From contig JABMQA010000256.1 in assembly GCA_013203545.1 (NCBI GenBank), forward strand, positions 1 through 6,727: a DNA stretch of 6,727 nt. Reading direction: 5' to 3'. The notes below the pieces were generated by a model that saw nothing but the letters and a program-made list of their open reading frames with translations, was not told the origin of the DNA and searched no databases. This document shows positions 1 to 6,584 of this stretch, piece after piece. The stretch comes from Bacteroidota bacterium (GTDB taxonomy: Bacteria > Bacteroidota > Bacteroidia > Bacteroidales > 4484-276). Position numbers and translations under genes: made by a program. Numbering within the stretch: the stretch's first letter is position 1; each line of letters begins with the position of its first letter.

Positions 1-342
1 AGACCCGGCTGGTAATGCATCATTCAGATTAAATAACCCGAGGGCGCCACGGACAAGTAAGTTAAATCTGCATTGCTCAAATAGCTGGGAATCACTCCAG
101 TCAAAGGCTTCCTTAAGTATCATCATACTAACAAGCAATGATATTGATGAGTTTGGGGCCCCTGTATGCTCGTTGAAAAGCACCTTGAATTCTGTTTCAT
201 CAATACAGGATACTATCTGTTTACGGAATTGGTTGTGCCAATGGCTATCGTTGTTGTACTGTTTAAGTGAGCCATCTTCAAGAAGAGAGTGAACACCCCC
301 GAAAAGATCAAACTGTGGTTCTTTGTTGGATTCTTTAAACAT
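1..342 (-). CDS. IS1182-family transposase, N-terminal part (cut by window edge)
   Basis: The reading frame is open from the ATG at 342-340 to the left edge, giving 114 codons; the catalytic part lies outside the window. The protein begins MFKESNKEPQFDLF. Residues 60-108 (T-GAPNSSISLLVSMMILKE, then WSDSQLFEQCRFNLLVRGALGL) match the N-terminal DUF772/InsH-type domain of IS1182-like (broad IS5/IS4-superfamily) DDE transposases as I remember them. In that family the domain helps bind the element ends and precedes an RNase H-fold catalytic domain. The ATG is chosen because the conserved domain sits at its usual distance from the N-terminus; the other nearby ATG, at 353, is out of frame. No Shine-Dalgarno sequence is visible. 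Nothing visible is broken, but whether the full gene is intact cannot be judged. Family assignment is confident; the exact subgroup is not. Confidence 0.88.
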   Translation of the reverse strand, partial: MFKESNKEPQFDLFGGVHSLLEDGSLKQYNNDSHWHNQFRKQIVSCIDETEFKVLFNEHTGAPNSSISLLVSMMILKEAFDWSDSQLFEQCRFNLLVRGALGLFNLNDALPAGS

Positions 343-482
343 ATTCTATTCATATTGATTAATGCTCAAAAGATAAGTAAAAAAAGTATCTTATCCTATT
401 GATATCTAGATTTATATGAATGTTTTTATTAACAATTTTATGAACAAATTTGTTGTAATTAATATTAATCAAGTTTACTCAA

Positions 483-503
483 GGGACTTTTCGGAGTGGA
501 CTC
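483..503. repeat. Candidate terminal inverted repeat of the IS1182-like element
   Basis: Read on the minus strand, towards the transposase, the sequence begins GAGTCCACTCCGAAAAGTCC. From memory this resembles the ends of Bacteroidota IS1182-type elements, which often carry a CCACTC...GAAAAAGTCC core. It lies 141-161 bases upstream of the transposase start, a plausible leader length. The matching copy would be beyond the left edge, so the call rests on resemblance and position only. Confidence 0.45.
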
Positions 504-542
504 AAAATTATAAGTTAAATAAACCGTTTTTAAAATTCTCCC

Positions 543-573
543 CAAGAAATTTTCTAAAGAGCAAATTTTCTTG
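543..573. repeat. Imperfect hairpin (CAAGAAA...TTTCTTG)
   Basis: CAAGAAA at 543-549 pairs perfectly with TTTCTTG at 567-573. One bulged base would allow the stem to grow by about three further A-T pairs around a loop containing TAAAGAGC. It lies just outside the inferred IS end. There is no T-tract directly after it on either strand, so it is not a typical intrinsic terminator. No function can be assigned. Confidence 0.35.
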
Positions 574-780
574 AATAAACAACAAAAATACTCAAAGTTA
601 TCGCAAAAAAACGAAAAAGTTAATAAACTATTTTTAATGAAGGGAAAAAAACAGGTGTAATATTTTAACTAATCAGTCGGCCGTTTAAAGTCCACAATCA
701 ACATTTATTCTTGCAATGGATATTTATCACGGTATCAAGAAATTTACTAAAGATGTAATATATTCTTTGATCACTCAGAT

Positions 781-951
781 ATGAAAATCTACAGGATCTG
801 TTTGTTCAAAAATATTGGTGAAAGATATCCTAAACGTCTGTATGGAGTCCGTTTCGCAGGTAAGATTTCTTTTTCAGATATAGAAAACACTGAATACCAA
901 GTTTGTCCAGGTATAAATAACCTGGTCTTTAGTTTGCCTCCTGCCGACTGA
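781..951 (+). CDS. Small hypothetical ORF, 56 residues, unrecognised
   Basis: ATG at 781 to TGA at 949-951, starting MKIYRICLFKNIGERYPKRL and ending SLPPAD. I do not recognise it. The composition is ordinary for a soluble protein: basic near the start (KNIGERYPKRLYG), two cysteines, and no membrane segment or signal peptide. A 22-codon ORF (716-784) precedes it with an ATGA stop/start overlap, which could mean translational coupling or a broken longer frame. The frame containing 781 is closed upstream by TAA at 748-750. A perfect 6-bp stem, CCAGGT/ACCTGG at 907-925, lies inside it, and its stop codon falls within one of the AGTCGGC repeats. It is the only plus-strand candidate in a minus-strand neighbourhood. 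It could be a real microprotein, a gene remnant or chance. Confidence 0.25.
   Translation: MKIYRICLFKNIGERYPKRLYGVRFAGKISFSDIENTEYQVCPGINNLVFSLPPAD
907..925. repeat. Perfect 6-bp stem-loop inside the small ORF
   Basis: CCAGGT (907-912) and ACCTGG (920-925) are exact reverse complements around the 7-base loop ATAAATA. On the plus strand it is followed by TCTTTAGTTT, too short and interrupted to be a good terminator tail. It may be a weak terminator or an operator-like site, or incidental. Confidence 0.3.
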
Positions 952-1060
952 AAATTGCCGACTTAAAAATATAAAGTATAATGAGATTAGCTATTCCAGG
1001 CATTTCAAACTTAAGATACTGAATAATTACTAAATTTTATTTTAGGATAACTTCAATTCA

Positions 1061-3190
1061 TTATAAATTTTCTTTGGTGTAGTTCAAATATCTTTTTGCC
1101 AATTCGCTTTTTCCTGTCTTCTTATAATAATTTCCCAGTGTAATTAATGCTGGTTTATATCCGGGATTTATTCCAATACATCTTTTTAGGTTTTTGACAG
1201 CAAGTTGATTATTTCCTGTGTCAAAATAAACCATGGCAAGACCGACATATGAAGGAAAATGTTTGTAATTATATTCAAGATTTCTTACATATAATTTAAT
1301 TGCTTCATTAGTTTGACCATCAATATGTTGAATTTTAGCCAATTGATAAATAGCCACTTCATATTCAGGATAAATTTCCAGACATTTATTTAGATATTTT
1401 TTTGCTGCATCCACATTACCTGAATTAAGATAAGCTATCGAAAGGTTTATATAAACCGACTCATTTCCTGGATTCATCTTTATGGCTCTTTTTAATAAAA
1501 AAAGTGCCTGATCAAAATTTTTCTTTTTCAGAGCCAGATAACCCTCATAATCTTCTTTGGTTTTTCTTTCAAGAATTGCACATACAGGCACACCATTTAT
1601 GTTGATTGTATGAATTGTATTCTCCGGGGGCCAAATATTGTTTTTCAATTGAAAAGGATGAACATAAGCATTAGCAATTATAGCGAAATCCCAATCGTAA
1701 TTCCCACGTGAATAGTACTTTATATACTGTGTTGAAATCCTATCCTGCGAATGTCTAAATAACCAGGATACAGGGAAATTTGAAGCAACCTTTATTTTGT
1801 TCTCATTTAAAAGATTGGTTTCTTCAATATGGTTCTGCAACCATCCGGAGGCTTCACGGATAGTATGGAAATAGTAATCGGTTTCATAATTACCATAAGC
1901 TCCTTTTAAGCCCCCAATCCATTCATTAAAATACAAATACTCGTATGGATGGTTTTTAATAATAAATTTTACCGGGTGAATACATAAAACAAGGAAAGCA
2001 ATAAGCAGTGCTATTTTGTATTTCAAAGACTGAAAATTATTGATAATCCAATTATACCCGAGGGCAGACAGAATAACAAACGGGGGATATAAAAAAATTA
2101 TATGTCTCCATCCACCATACACATTTGAATTACCAAGTATTATGAAAAATAATGGAAACAAAAATGAAAATTCGAGAAAAAAAATAAATATCCATTGTTG
2201 ACTTTTAAATATTTTTTTTGTAGAAACCGCAAAAATCAGGAGCCCTGCTATAACAATAGTTGGAATGGATATTGCCATATATTTAATAAGGTAATACCAT
2301 GGTAATTGGTCAGACCACCAGACCGATCCTTCAAAAATTTGCCGTAAAGTAGTGGGAAATTGTGCCATTGCTTTGTAAGACAACCATGGATTTTTTAACG
2401 GTTCTTCAAGTCCAAATGGCCACAGAATCAGTCCTAATGAATATCCCAAAACAGATATTATCAATATAACCAGGAAAGAATTTAAAATGGTTTTTGAGGT
2501 AATCCATTTTTGTCTTCCGATATAGTTACTAACAAGGTATAATCCAGTAAAAAGAAACAAATAACAGATTAAAATAATTCCCCCTGACCGGATTCCAATA
2601 GTGAAAGCCAATCCAAGGATCAGAAGAAGGACATATTTCAGGGAAAGTTTAGGTAATTTTTTTATTACCAGAAAAATAAAATATATTGTGGCTATATAGC
2701 CCAAAGCAAAAGGAATATCTTTTAGGTTATTCCAGGTATGGCCCAAAAATCTCGAAGAGACCATAAACAATAAAAGTGTTAAAAAACCTGTCCTGTAACC
2801 TGCAATAAAAACTGCCAGAAGCCCACTTAAAAAAATCGTCCCCCAACCTGCTATGGAATTTGCAACATGCCGGAATTGATAAATATCTTCAATGTTCAAC
2901 CATTTAATAAAAATAGTAGTTGCATTGTCAAAAAACTGGCCATAGTATTTTAAATGTGTTGTTGAAGTATGGAGAGCAGATTTATCTTTTCCCCAGGATT
3001 CCATGTAGTTGATTACTTTTTCTGATTGGGAGAAGTGCAGTTCTTCATCACCTGAAATTCCCGCATCAAGACTCAATAGTGGCAAAAGAATAAAAAGAAA
3101 CAAAGACAAGAAAAAAAAAGCGGTTTTAAAGTTTAGATATTTTTTTACTAGGCGATGCATAAATCTTTTTCGCTTACAATTAATCATCAT
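1061..3190 (-). CDS. GT-C/GT39-like membrane glycosyltransferase with C-terminal TPR domain
   Basis: A 709-residue polytopic protein, probably a lipid-linked-sugar-dependent (PMT/ArnT-like) glycosyltransferase of the inner membrane. Residues 24-42 form the first membrane segment, followed by an acidic GDEE motif (47-50) where GT-C enzymes carry their catalytic acidic residues. About ten more hydrophobic segments follow to about residue 409. NNLKDIP (154-160) lies at the start of a membrane segment, as in GT39-like proteins. A soluble stretch has the pattern GGLKGAYGNYETDYY (426-440) then EASGWL (446-451), which I associate with this class. Residues ~546-705 contain four to five tetratricopeptide repeats (for example A-L-KRAIKMNPGNES-Y-NL-IAYLNSG). 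The first ATG (3190) overlaps the upstream GT2 gene by 11 nt and has an AAGGA five bases before it; M2 and M11 are alternatives. Acceptor and sugar are unknown. The coding sequence is very AT-rich and has a run of nine T in codons ~24-27. Confidence 0.8.
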   Translation of the reverse strand: MMINCKRKRFMHRLVKKYLNFKTAFFFLSLFLFILLPLLSLDAGISGDEELHFSQSEKVINYMESWGKDKSALHTSTTHLKYYGQFFDNATTIFIKWLNIEDIYQFRHVANSIAGWGTIFLSGLLAVFIAGYRTGFLTLLLFMVSSRFLGHTWNNLKDIPFALGYIATIYFIFLVIKKLPKLSLKYVLLLILGLAFTIGIRSGGIILICYLFLFTGLYLVSNYIGRQKWITSKTILNSFLVILIISVLGYSLGLILWPFGLEEPLKNPWLSYKAMAQFPTTLRQIFEGSVWWSDQLPWYYLIKYMAISIPTIVIAGLLIFAVSTKKIFKSQQWIFIFFLEFSFLFPLFFIILGNSNVYGGWRHIIFLYPPFVILSALGYNWIINNFQSLKYKIALLIAFLVLCIHPVKFIIKNHPYEYLYFNEWIGGLKGAYGNYETDYYFHTIREASGWLQNHIEETNLLNENKIKVASNFPVSWLFRHSQDRISTQYIKYYSRGNYDWDFAIIANAYVHPFQLKNNIWPPENTIHTININGVPVCAILERKTKEDYEGYLALKKKNFDQALFLLKRAIKMNPGNESVYINLSIAYLNSGNVDAAKKYLNKCLEIYPEYEVAIYQLAKIQHIDGQTNEAIKLYVRNLEYNYKHFPSYVGLAMVYFDTGNNQLAVKNLKRCIGINPGYKPALITLGNYYKKTGKSELAKRYLNYTKENL

Positions 3191-4097
3191 AAAATTCCTT
3201 TACCAGATAAAGAGGCCTGTTTTGTGATTCCTTATAAGTCCTGAATACATATTCTCCAAGTACCCCCAGAAAAGTTAGCTGGATTGAGCCAAAGAAATAT
3301 ATGCTTAACAAGGTAAACGACCATCCCAATAATGCAAATCCGAATATTTTGGCGATCAATACATAAATACCGGCAAGGAGAAAAACAACAATACCGAAAA
3401 GTCCCAGGAAAAGACAAATTCTAAGTGGGGTTTTTGAAAAGGAAAAAATAGCATCTGATCCAAGCGCCCACAATTTCCAGATGTTCATTTTAGGTTTCCC
3501 ATTTTTCCTTTTTTCACGAACATATTCAATATTTCCCTGTGAAAACCCAACAAAAGATCGTAATCCGGGCAGATATCTAATTTTTTCTTTTAATGCAAGC
3601 AAGCCATTCAGAGCATTCCTGTTCAGCATTGAGAAATTTCCTATATTTTCAATTTCCTTTAGCCCGGATAACCTTTTAAATAATTTATGAAAAATATATA
3701 TCAACATTCTTCTTCTGATATTTTCCTTTCTTAGTATTCTTTTACCATTAATGACGTCGTATTTCCTCGTTTTCAATTTTTCATACATTTCTTTGATCAG
3801 TTCCGGAGGATCTTGCAGATCACCATCCATCATGGCAATGTAATCCCCCTTAACATATTCTAATCCTGCAGTTAATGCAGCCTGATGACCAAAATTTCTA
3901 GAAAGGGAAAGAATTTTAATCCGTTTTTCCTTATCACGATGTTGAAGAAGCTTTTTCATGGAGCCATCCTGACTGCCATCGTCGATAAAAATTATTTCAA
4001 AGTGATCCGATATTTCTGATAAAACCTTAATTGATCTTTCAATAAGTTCATCAATTAAAGATTCTTCATTGTAAATTGGTATTATCAGGGATATCAT
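3180..4097 (-). CDS. GT2 polyprenyl-phosphate glycosyltransferase (GtrB/DPM1-like)
   Basis: A 305-residue family-2 glycosyltransferase expected to transfer a hexose from a nucleotide sugar to polyprenyl phosphate on the cytoplasmic face of the inner membrane. Visible features, counted from the ATG at 4097: SLIIPIYNE (3-11), the DDGS nucleotide-binding motif (39-42), SRNFGHQAAL (66-75), and the DGDLQDPPE metal-binding/catalytic motif (91-99). Two C-terminal membrane segments (about 227-250 and 255-280) precede GEYVFRTYKE and NRPLYLV (281-299), the classic GtrB-like tail. Family members usually have R-x-x-R-x-x-G-x-S-K before the first membrane helix; here it reads REKRKNGKPK, with P where S is usual. 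A TTG at 4106 would add three residues (MYV), but the ATG places the first beta-strand directly at the N-terminus as is usual. Its stop overlaps the GT-C start, which suggests they form a donor-synthesis and donor-use pair. The sugar cannot be told from sequence. Confidence 0.92.
   Translation of the reverse strand: MISLIIPIYNEESLIDELIERSIKVLSEISDHFEIIFIDDGSQDGSMKKLLQHRDKEKRIKILSLSRNFGHQAALTAGLEYVKGDYIAMMDGDLQDPPELIKEMYEKLKTRKYDVINGKRILRKENIRRRMLIYIFHKLFKRLSGLKEIENIGNFSMLNRNALNGLLALKEKIRYLPGLRSFVGFSQGNIEYVREKRKNGKPKMNIWKLWALGSDAIFSFSKTPLRICLFLGLFGIVVFLLAGIYVLIAKIFGFALLGWSFTLLSIYFFGSIQLTFLGVLGEYVFRTYKESQNRPLYLVKEFYDD
3196..3200 (-). promoter_or_regulatory. Ribosome binding site of the GT-C gene
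   Basis: On the minus strand AAAGGA-ATTTT-ATG gives an AAGGA core five bases before the first ATG, inside the last codons of the GT2 gene. It is the only clear Shine-Dalgarno sequence I noticed among the start sites in the window. It supports the first ATG and translation coupled to the GT2 gene. Confidence 0.6.
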
Positions 4098-4204
4098 AAC
4101 ATACAAATAATTAAATAATTCAAGTTTCAGGTCACGAGATAGCCTGATTTTTCAATTCAGTTGCCATTTATTCCACTTTCTCTATTTCCCCCCAAACTCT
4201 GTAA

Positions 4205-5338
4205 TCACAAATCAACCCAGGTATTACCTTCCTTATTCGATTTTACTACACCTTCAATAAATTTCATTCCTCTCACACCATCGGAGATTGTTGGGAATTC
4301 TCCGTCGAAATATTCTTCACCTCTAATAGCCTTAGCGGTACCTTTATAAATATTTCCATAAGCTTCATATATCCCTTCAGGATGTCCGGAAGGCATAACA
4401 TGACTTATTTCAGCAAAACCGGAGTTGAAAGCATGGGCTGGTTTGTATATCTGAATGGGTTTATCATCACTTAAAAGGTAAAGATAATTTGGATTTTCCT
4501 GCTCCCATTTCAAACTTGCATTAGAACCATACACAGCAATGGAAAGGTTGTTTTCTTCCCCTCCTGCAACCTGACTAGCGCGAATGACACCGCGAAGGTT
4601 TTCCTTAAAACGTAACAGCACAGTTCCATCAAGGTCAAGCACTATATCTTTTTTAACATTATTAAGATCCGCCAGTAGCTTTTCAACTTTTAGCCCGGTT
4701 GTATATTCAATCAGGTTAAAAGCATGAATACCTATGTCGCCCATACAACTACTGGCTCCGGCATATTTAGGTTCCAATCGCCAGACACCGGTGATCCTTG
4801 AATCTTTTCCATGTATAATGGAATTAATCCATCCTTGATAGTACTGAGCATCAATGCGTTGAATTTTGCCTAAAATGCCCTGTTTAATAAGTTCACGCAT
4901 TTGTCGGACCATAGGATAACCAGTATAGGTATGTGTCAGGCAAAATACAACTTTGTATTCTTCTACAAGTCGATTTAGATCTTCAGCCTCTTCCACACTG
5001 GTAGTAACGGGCTTTTCACAAATTACATTGAATTTATTTTTTATAAGTTTTTTTGCAAATTCGTAATGCAGGTAATTTGGTGTCACAATTGTAACAACCT
5101 GTATCCGGTCTTTTTCAGGCAGTGCAAGCTCTCCTCCAATAAATTCATCTATGGAAGCATAACACCTATTGAGGTCAATACCTTCCAGTTTTGCAAATTC
5201 TTTACCTTTTTCATAATCCACGTCAAAAACTCCTCCCAATAATTCGTAATCATTACAAATTCTGGAGGCACGGCGGTGGGCATCCCCGATAAATGCCCCA
5301 GTACCACCTCCTATCATTCCCAGTTTAATTTTGTTCAT
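4205..5338 (-). CDS. Gfo/Idh/MocA-family NAD(P)-dependent oxidoreductase
   Basis: A 377-residue cytoplasmic dehydrogenase of the glucose-fructose oxidoreductase/inositol dehydrogenase family, acting on a sugar or sugar derivative. The N-terminal Rossmann fold starts with GMIGGGTGAFIG (7-18), a glycine-rich loop with the extended GAFIG form, followed by HRRA. VTPNYLHYEFA (85-95) and CEKPVTTS (107-114) supply the family EKP motif, with K109 as the usual catalytic lysine. GDIGIHAFNL (200-209) is the substrate-site motif, with H205 the usual catalytic histidine. The C-terminal domain has the expected beta-sheet pattern and full length. The ATG at 5338 follows an A-rich leader with no Shine-Dalgarno sequence. 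The gene lies 60 bases downstream of the MFS gene, so it is likely in the same operon. The neighbouring isomerase suggests a keto-sugar or inositol-type pathway, but the substrate is inference. Confidence 0.92.
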   Translation of the reverse strand: MNKIKLGMIGGGTGAFIGDAHRRASRICNDYELLGGVFDVDYEKGKEFAKLEGIDLNRCYASIDEFIGGELALPEKDRIQVVTIVTPNYLHYEFAKKLIKNKFNVICEKPVTTSVEEAEDLNRLVEEYKVVFCLTHTYTGYPMVRQMRELIKQGILGKIQRIDAQYYQGWINSIIHGKDSRITGVWRLEPKYAGASSCMGDIGIHAFNLIEYTTGLKVEKLLADLNNVKKDIVLDLDGTVLLRFKENLRGVIRASQVAGGEENNLSIAVYGSNASLKWEQENPNYLYLLSDDKPIQIYKPAHAFNSGFAEISHVMPSGHPEGIYEAYGNIYKGTAKAIRGEEYFDGEFPTISDGVRGMKFIEGVVKSNKEGNTWVDL

Positions 5339-5360
5339 TTTTTTTATTTTAAACGATTAT

Positions 5361-5384
5361 TTTATTAATCACCTTATTAATAAA
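5361..5384. repeat. 9-bp perfect AT-rich palindrome between the MFS and oxidoreductase genes
   Basis: TTTATTAAT (5361-5369) and ATTAATAAA (5376-5384) are exact reverse complements around the 6-base centre CACCTT. It lies in the 60-base gap 15 bases after the MFS stop and 23 bases before the oxidoreductase start. All stem pairs are A-T, so the RNA hairpin would be weak, and no T-tract follows it on the minus strand (an A-rich leader does), so it is not a good terminator. An operator for a dimeric regulator, or an mRNA-processing or stability element, is possible. Confidence 0.45.
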
Positions 5385-5398
5385 GTAAAATATCCAGT

Positions 5399-6562
5399 TC
5401 AGGATTTTTTCTTGTGAGTAAAATATAACAATCCAAAAGCAATAATCAAAAATGCGGGCAGTATTGCCATATAACGCAAGGTTTCAGAACCCGAACCTGA
5501 TAAATCCATAAATTTCCCCATAATAGGCAATACAATTGCTGTGGCCAAAAATCCAAGTCCTCCCATCAAAGAAAGTCCCAGAGCCCCGCTTTCAGGAATA
5601 TTTTCAGAAACGAATGCGATCATTGTTGGCCAGAAATAACAAATTCCGATGGCAAATACTGCTGCAGCAATAAAAATTGAATATCCCTGGGCATAGCTTA
5701 ACCAGATTAATCCAAGAAATGCAAAAACTGCTGAAGACAATAACAATCCACGGATACTGAGTTTCATCACTATCGGACCTGCAAAACTACGTCCAATAGC
5801 CATTATTCCGTTAATGAATGCCAAAACCAGCAAAGCTGATACTCCGGAGCCTTTAAGCAATGATTCTATACGTTGATTTGTTCCTAACTCTGTAGAAGCA
5901 GTAAACAGCATTAAAAATCCCATAATAAGAAACAAGGGAGTGATAATTGCCTTCCACATGTTTTTATTAGACACACCCATTTCAACGCGTTCAGTGACAG
6001 GCATTTTCTGCCCAAAAAACAGTATGCCGTATAATACTAATGGAATGAATAGTATGGCAACGTATATTTGCCAGTACAGGTTCAACTTGTCCATAATCAG
6101 GTATCCAAGAACAGCTCCTATTACTATTCCACCGGGGAACCATACATGAAAACGGTTAAGCATTTTTACTTTTTTATTTGGGAACATGGAGGCAATCATA
6201 GGATTAAGAGAAGCTTCAACCATCCCGTTTCCAATACCTATTGCAAGGGTTCCAAGGAATAATGTCCAGAAATCACGAGCAAGAATAGTTACCGTTATTC
6301 CAATAAGATGACAGATGAAGGCAGCCCAGAGGATTCGTTTTATCCCAAGGTAATCCACAAGCGGGCCCCCAATAAACATCGCTAGTGTAAAACCCCAGAA
6401 AGCGGGAGCAAATGCCCAGCCGATTTGTTCCTGAGTTAATCCATAACCCTCAGGGCCAAATACAGTTTCCAGTCTTGCTCTAAGAGCAAATGAAATTGCA
6501 GTTACTATAAGTGCAATGCAGCTTGCAAAAAATAATCTTTTCGCATTAATTTGATTTGTCAT
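5399..6562 (-). CDS. MFS sugar transporter (FucP/FHS-like)
   Basis: A 387-residue major facilitator protein with about 12 hydrophobic segments and a basic tail (THKKKS), spanning the inner membrane. The loop between helices 2 and 3 carries GGPLVDYLGIKR (65-76), the MFS motif-A region. GNGMVEASLNPMIASMFP (111-128) followed by NRFHVWFPGG (136-145) is a pattern I associate with the fucose/glucose:H+ symporter-like (FHS) subgroup, including acidic E116 in helix 4. A central cytoplasmic loop (about 185-205) separates the two six-helix halves. The start at 6562 lies 22 bases after the isomerase stop. No Shine-Dalgarno sequence is visible. Being between two sugar-modifying enzymes, it probably imports their substrate. 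MFS membership is clear; the sugar specificity is inferred only from context. Confidence 0.88.
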   Translation of the reverse strand: MTNQINAKRLFFASCIALIVTAISFALRARLETVFGPEGYGLTQEQIGWAFAPAFWGFTLAMFIGGPLVDYLGIKRILWAAFICHLIGITVTILARDFWTLFLGTLAIGIGNGMVEASLNPMIASMFPNKKVKMLNRFHVWFPGGIVIGAVLGYLIMDKLNLYWQIYVAILFIPLVLYGILFFGQKMPVTERVEMGVSNKNMWKAIITPLFLIMGFLMLFTASTELGTNQRIESLLKGSGVSALLVLAFINGIMAIGRSFAGPIVMKLSIRGLLLSSAVFAFLGLIWLSYAQGYSIFIAAAVFAIGICYFWPTMIAFVSENIPESGALGLSLMGGLGFLATAIVLPIMGKFMDLSGSGSETLRYMAILPAFLIIAFGLLYFTHKKKS

Positions 6563-6584
6563 AATGTTTAATATTTAATGATTA

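Larger units (their letters stand above)
1..503 (-). mobile_element. Partial IS1182-family insertion sequence (promoter-proximal end)
   Basis: This is the transposase gene plus about 160 bases of AT-rich leader up to a candidate terminal repeat. Within the leader, GATAAG (372-377) and CTTATC (390-395) form a 6-bp inverted repeat with a 12-base spacer, close to where a promoter would be expected. The outer boundary is inferred from the terminal-repeat-like sequence at 483-503. The other end of the element, and hence its second inverted repeat and target duplication, lies outside the window, so the boundary is provisional. Confidence 0.65.
673..963. repeat. Inverted and direct AGTCGGC repeats flanking a small ORF
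   Basis: TCAGTCGGC at 673-681 and its perfect 9-bp reverse complement GCCGACTGA at 943-951 form a long-range inverted repeat spanning about 280 bases. A second inverted copy, TGCCGACT at 956-963, is a direct repeat of 942-949 spaced by 14 bases. The sequence outside the arms is loosely similar: TATTTTAA precedes the left arm, and TATTTTTAA precedes the right arms when read on the minus strand. These GC-rich words stand out in an AT-rich spacer. They could be ends of a small nonautonomous element or protein-binding sites, but a 9-bp match can also arise by chance. Confidence 0.35.
504..1060. other. AT-rich spacer between the IS and the glycosylation genes
   Basis: About 560 bases with no convincing gene. 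It contains a weak hairpin (543-573), several AGTCGGC-type repeats (673-963), a 22-codon plus-strand ORF (716-784) that overlaps by ATGA a 56-codon plus-strand ORF (781-951), and a perfect 6-bp stem at 907-925. On the minus strand the longest reading frame noticed is about 24 codons. I see no tRNA or rRNA. Downstream of the GT-C gene stop (minus strand, below 1061) there is only a weak CTAAA/TTTAG stem at about 1031-1046, so no strong terminator is evident. The stretch may be decayed sequence next to an insertion site. Confidence 0.6.

Noticed and set aside
372..395. GATAAG/CTTATC inverted repeat in the IS leader as a separate regulatory element
   Set aside because: It is only 6 bp in very AT-rich DNA. 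It is noted within the IS entry but is not convincing as an independent site.
3111..3119. Run of nine A (nine T in coding sense) early in the GT-C gene as a phase-variation tract
   Set aside because: It encodes phenylalanines in the first membrane helix of a very AT-rich gene. Nine is short for slip-strand switching, and the frame is intact.
3009..3227. Plus-strand ORF of 72 codons opposite the 5' end of the GT-C gene
   Set aside because: It lies fully antisense to the well-supported GT-C and GT2 coding sequences, and its product is low-complexity and lysine-rich with no recognisable domain.
3232..3417. Minus-strand ORF of 61 codons within the GT2 gene
   Set aside because: It is an out-of-frame shadow of the GT2 membrane segments, which are intact in the main frame.
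4104..4106. TTG as start codon of the GT2 gene
   Set aside because: An in-frame ATG three codons later (4097) places the SLIIPIYNE strand at the N-terminus as is usual. The TTG has no ribosome site to favour it.
4127..4147. TCAGG...CCTGA stem followed by TTTTT on the plus strand, terminator-like
   Set aside because: The T-tract is on the plus strand, but all neighbouring genes read on the minus strand. The stem is only 5 bp, so it is unlikely to end a real transcript.
5940..6262. Two plus-strand ORFs (64-69 codons) opposite the MFS gene
   Set aside because: They are antisense to conserved MFS coding sequence and show no domain or start signal.
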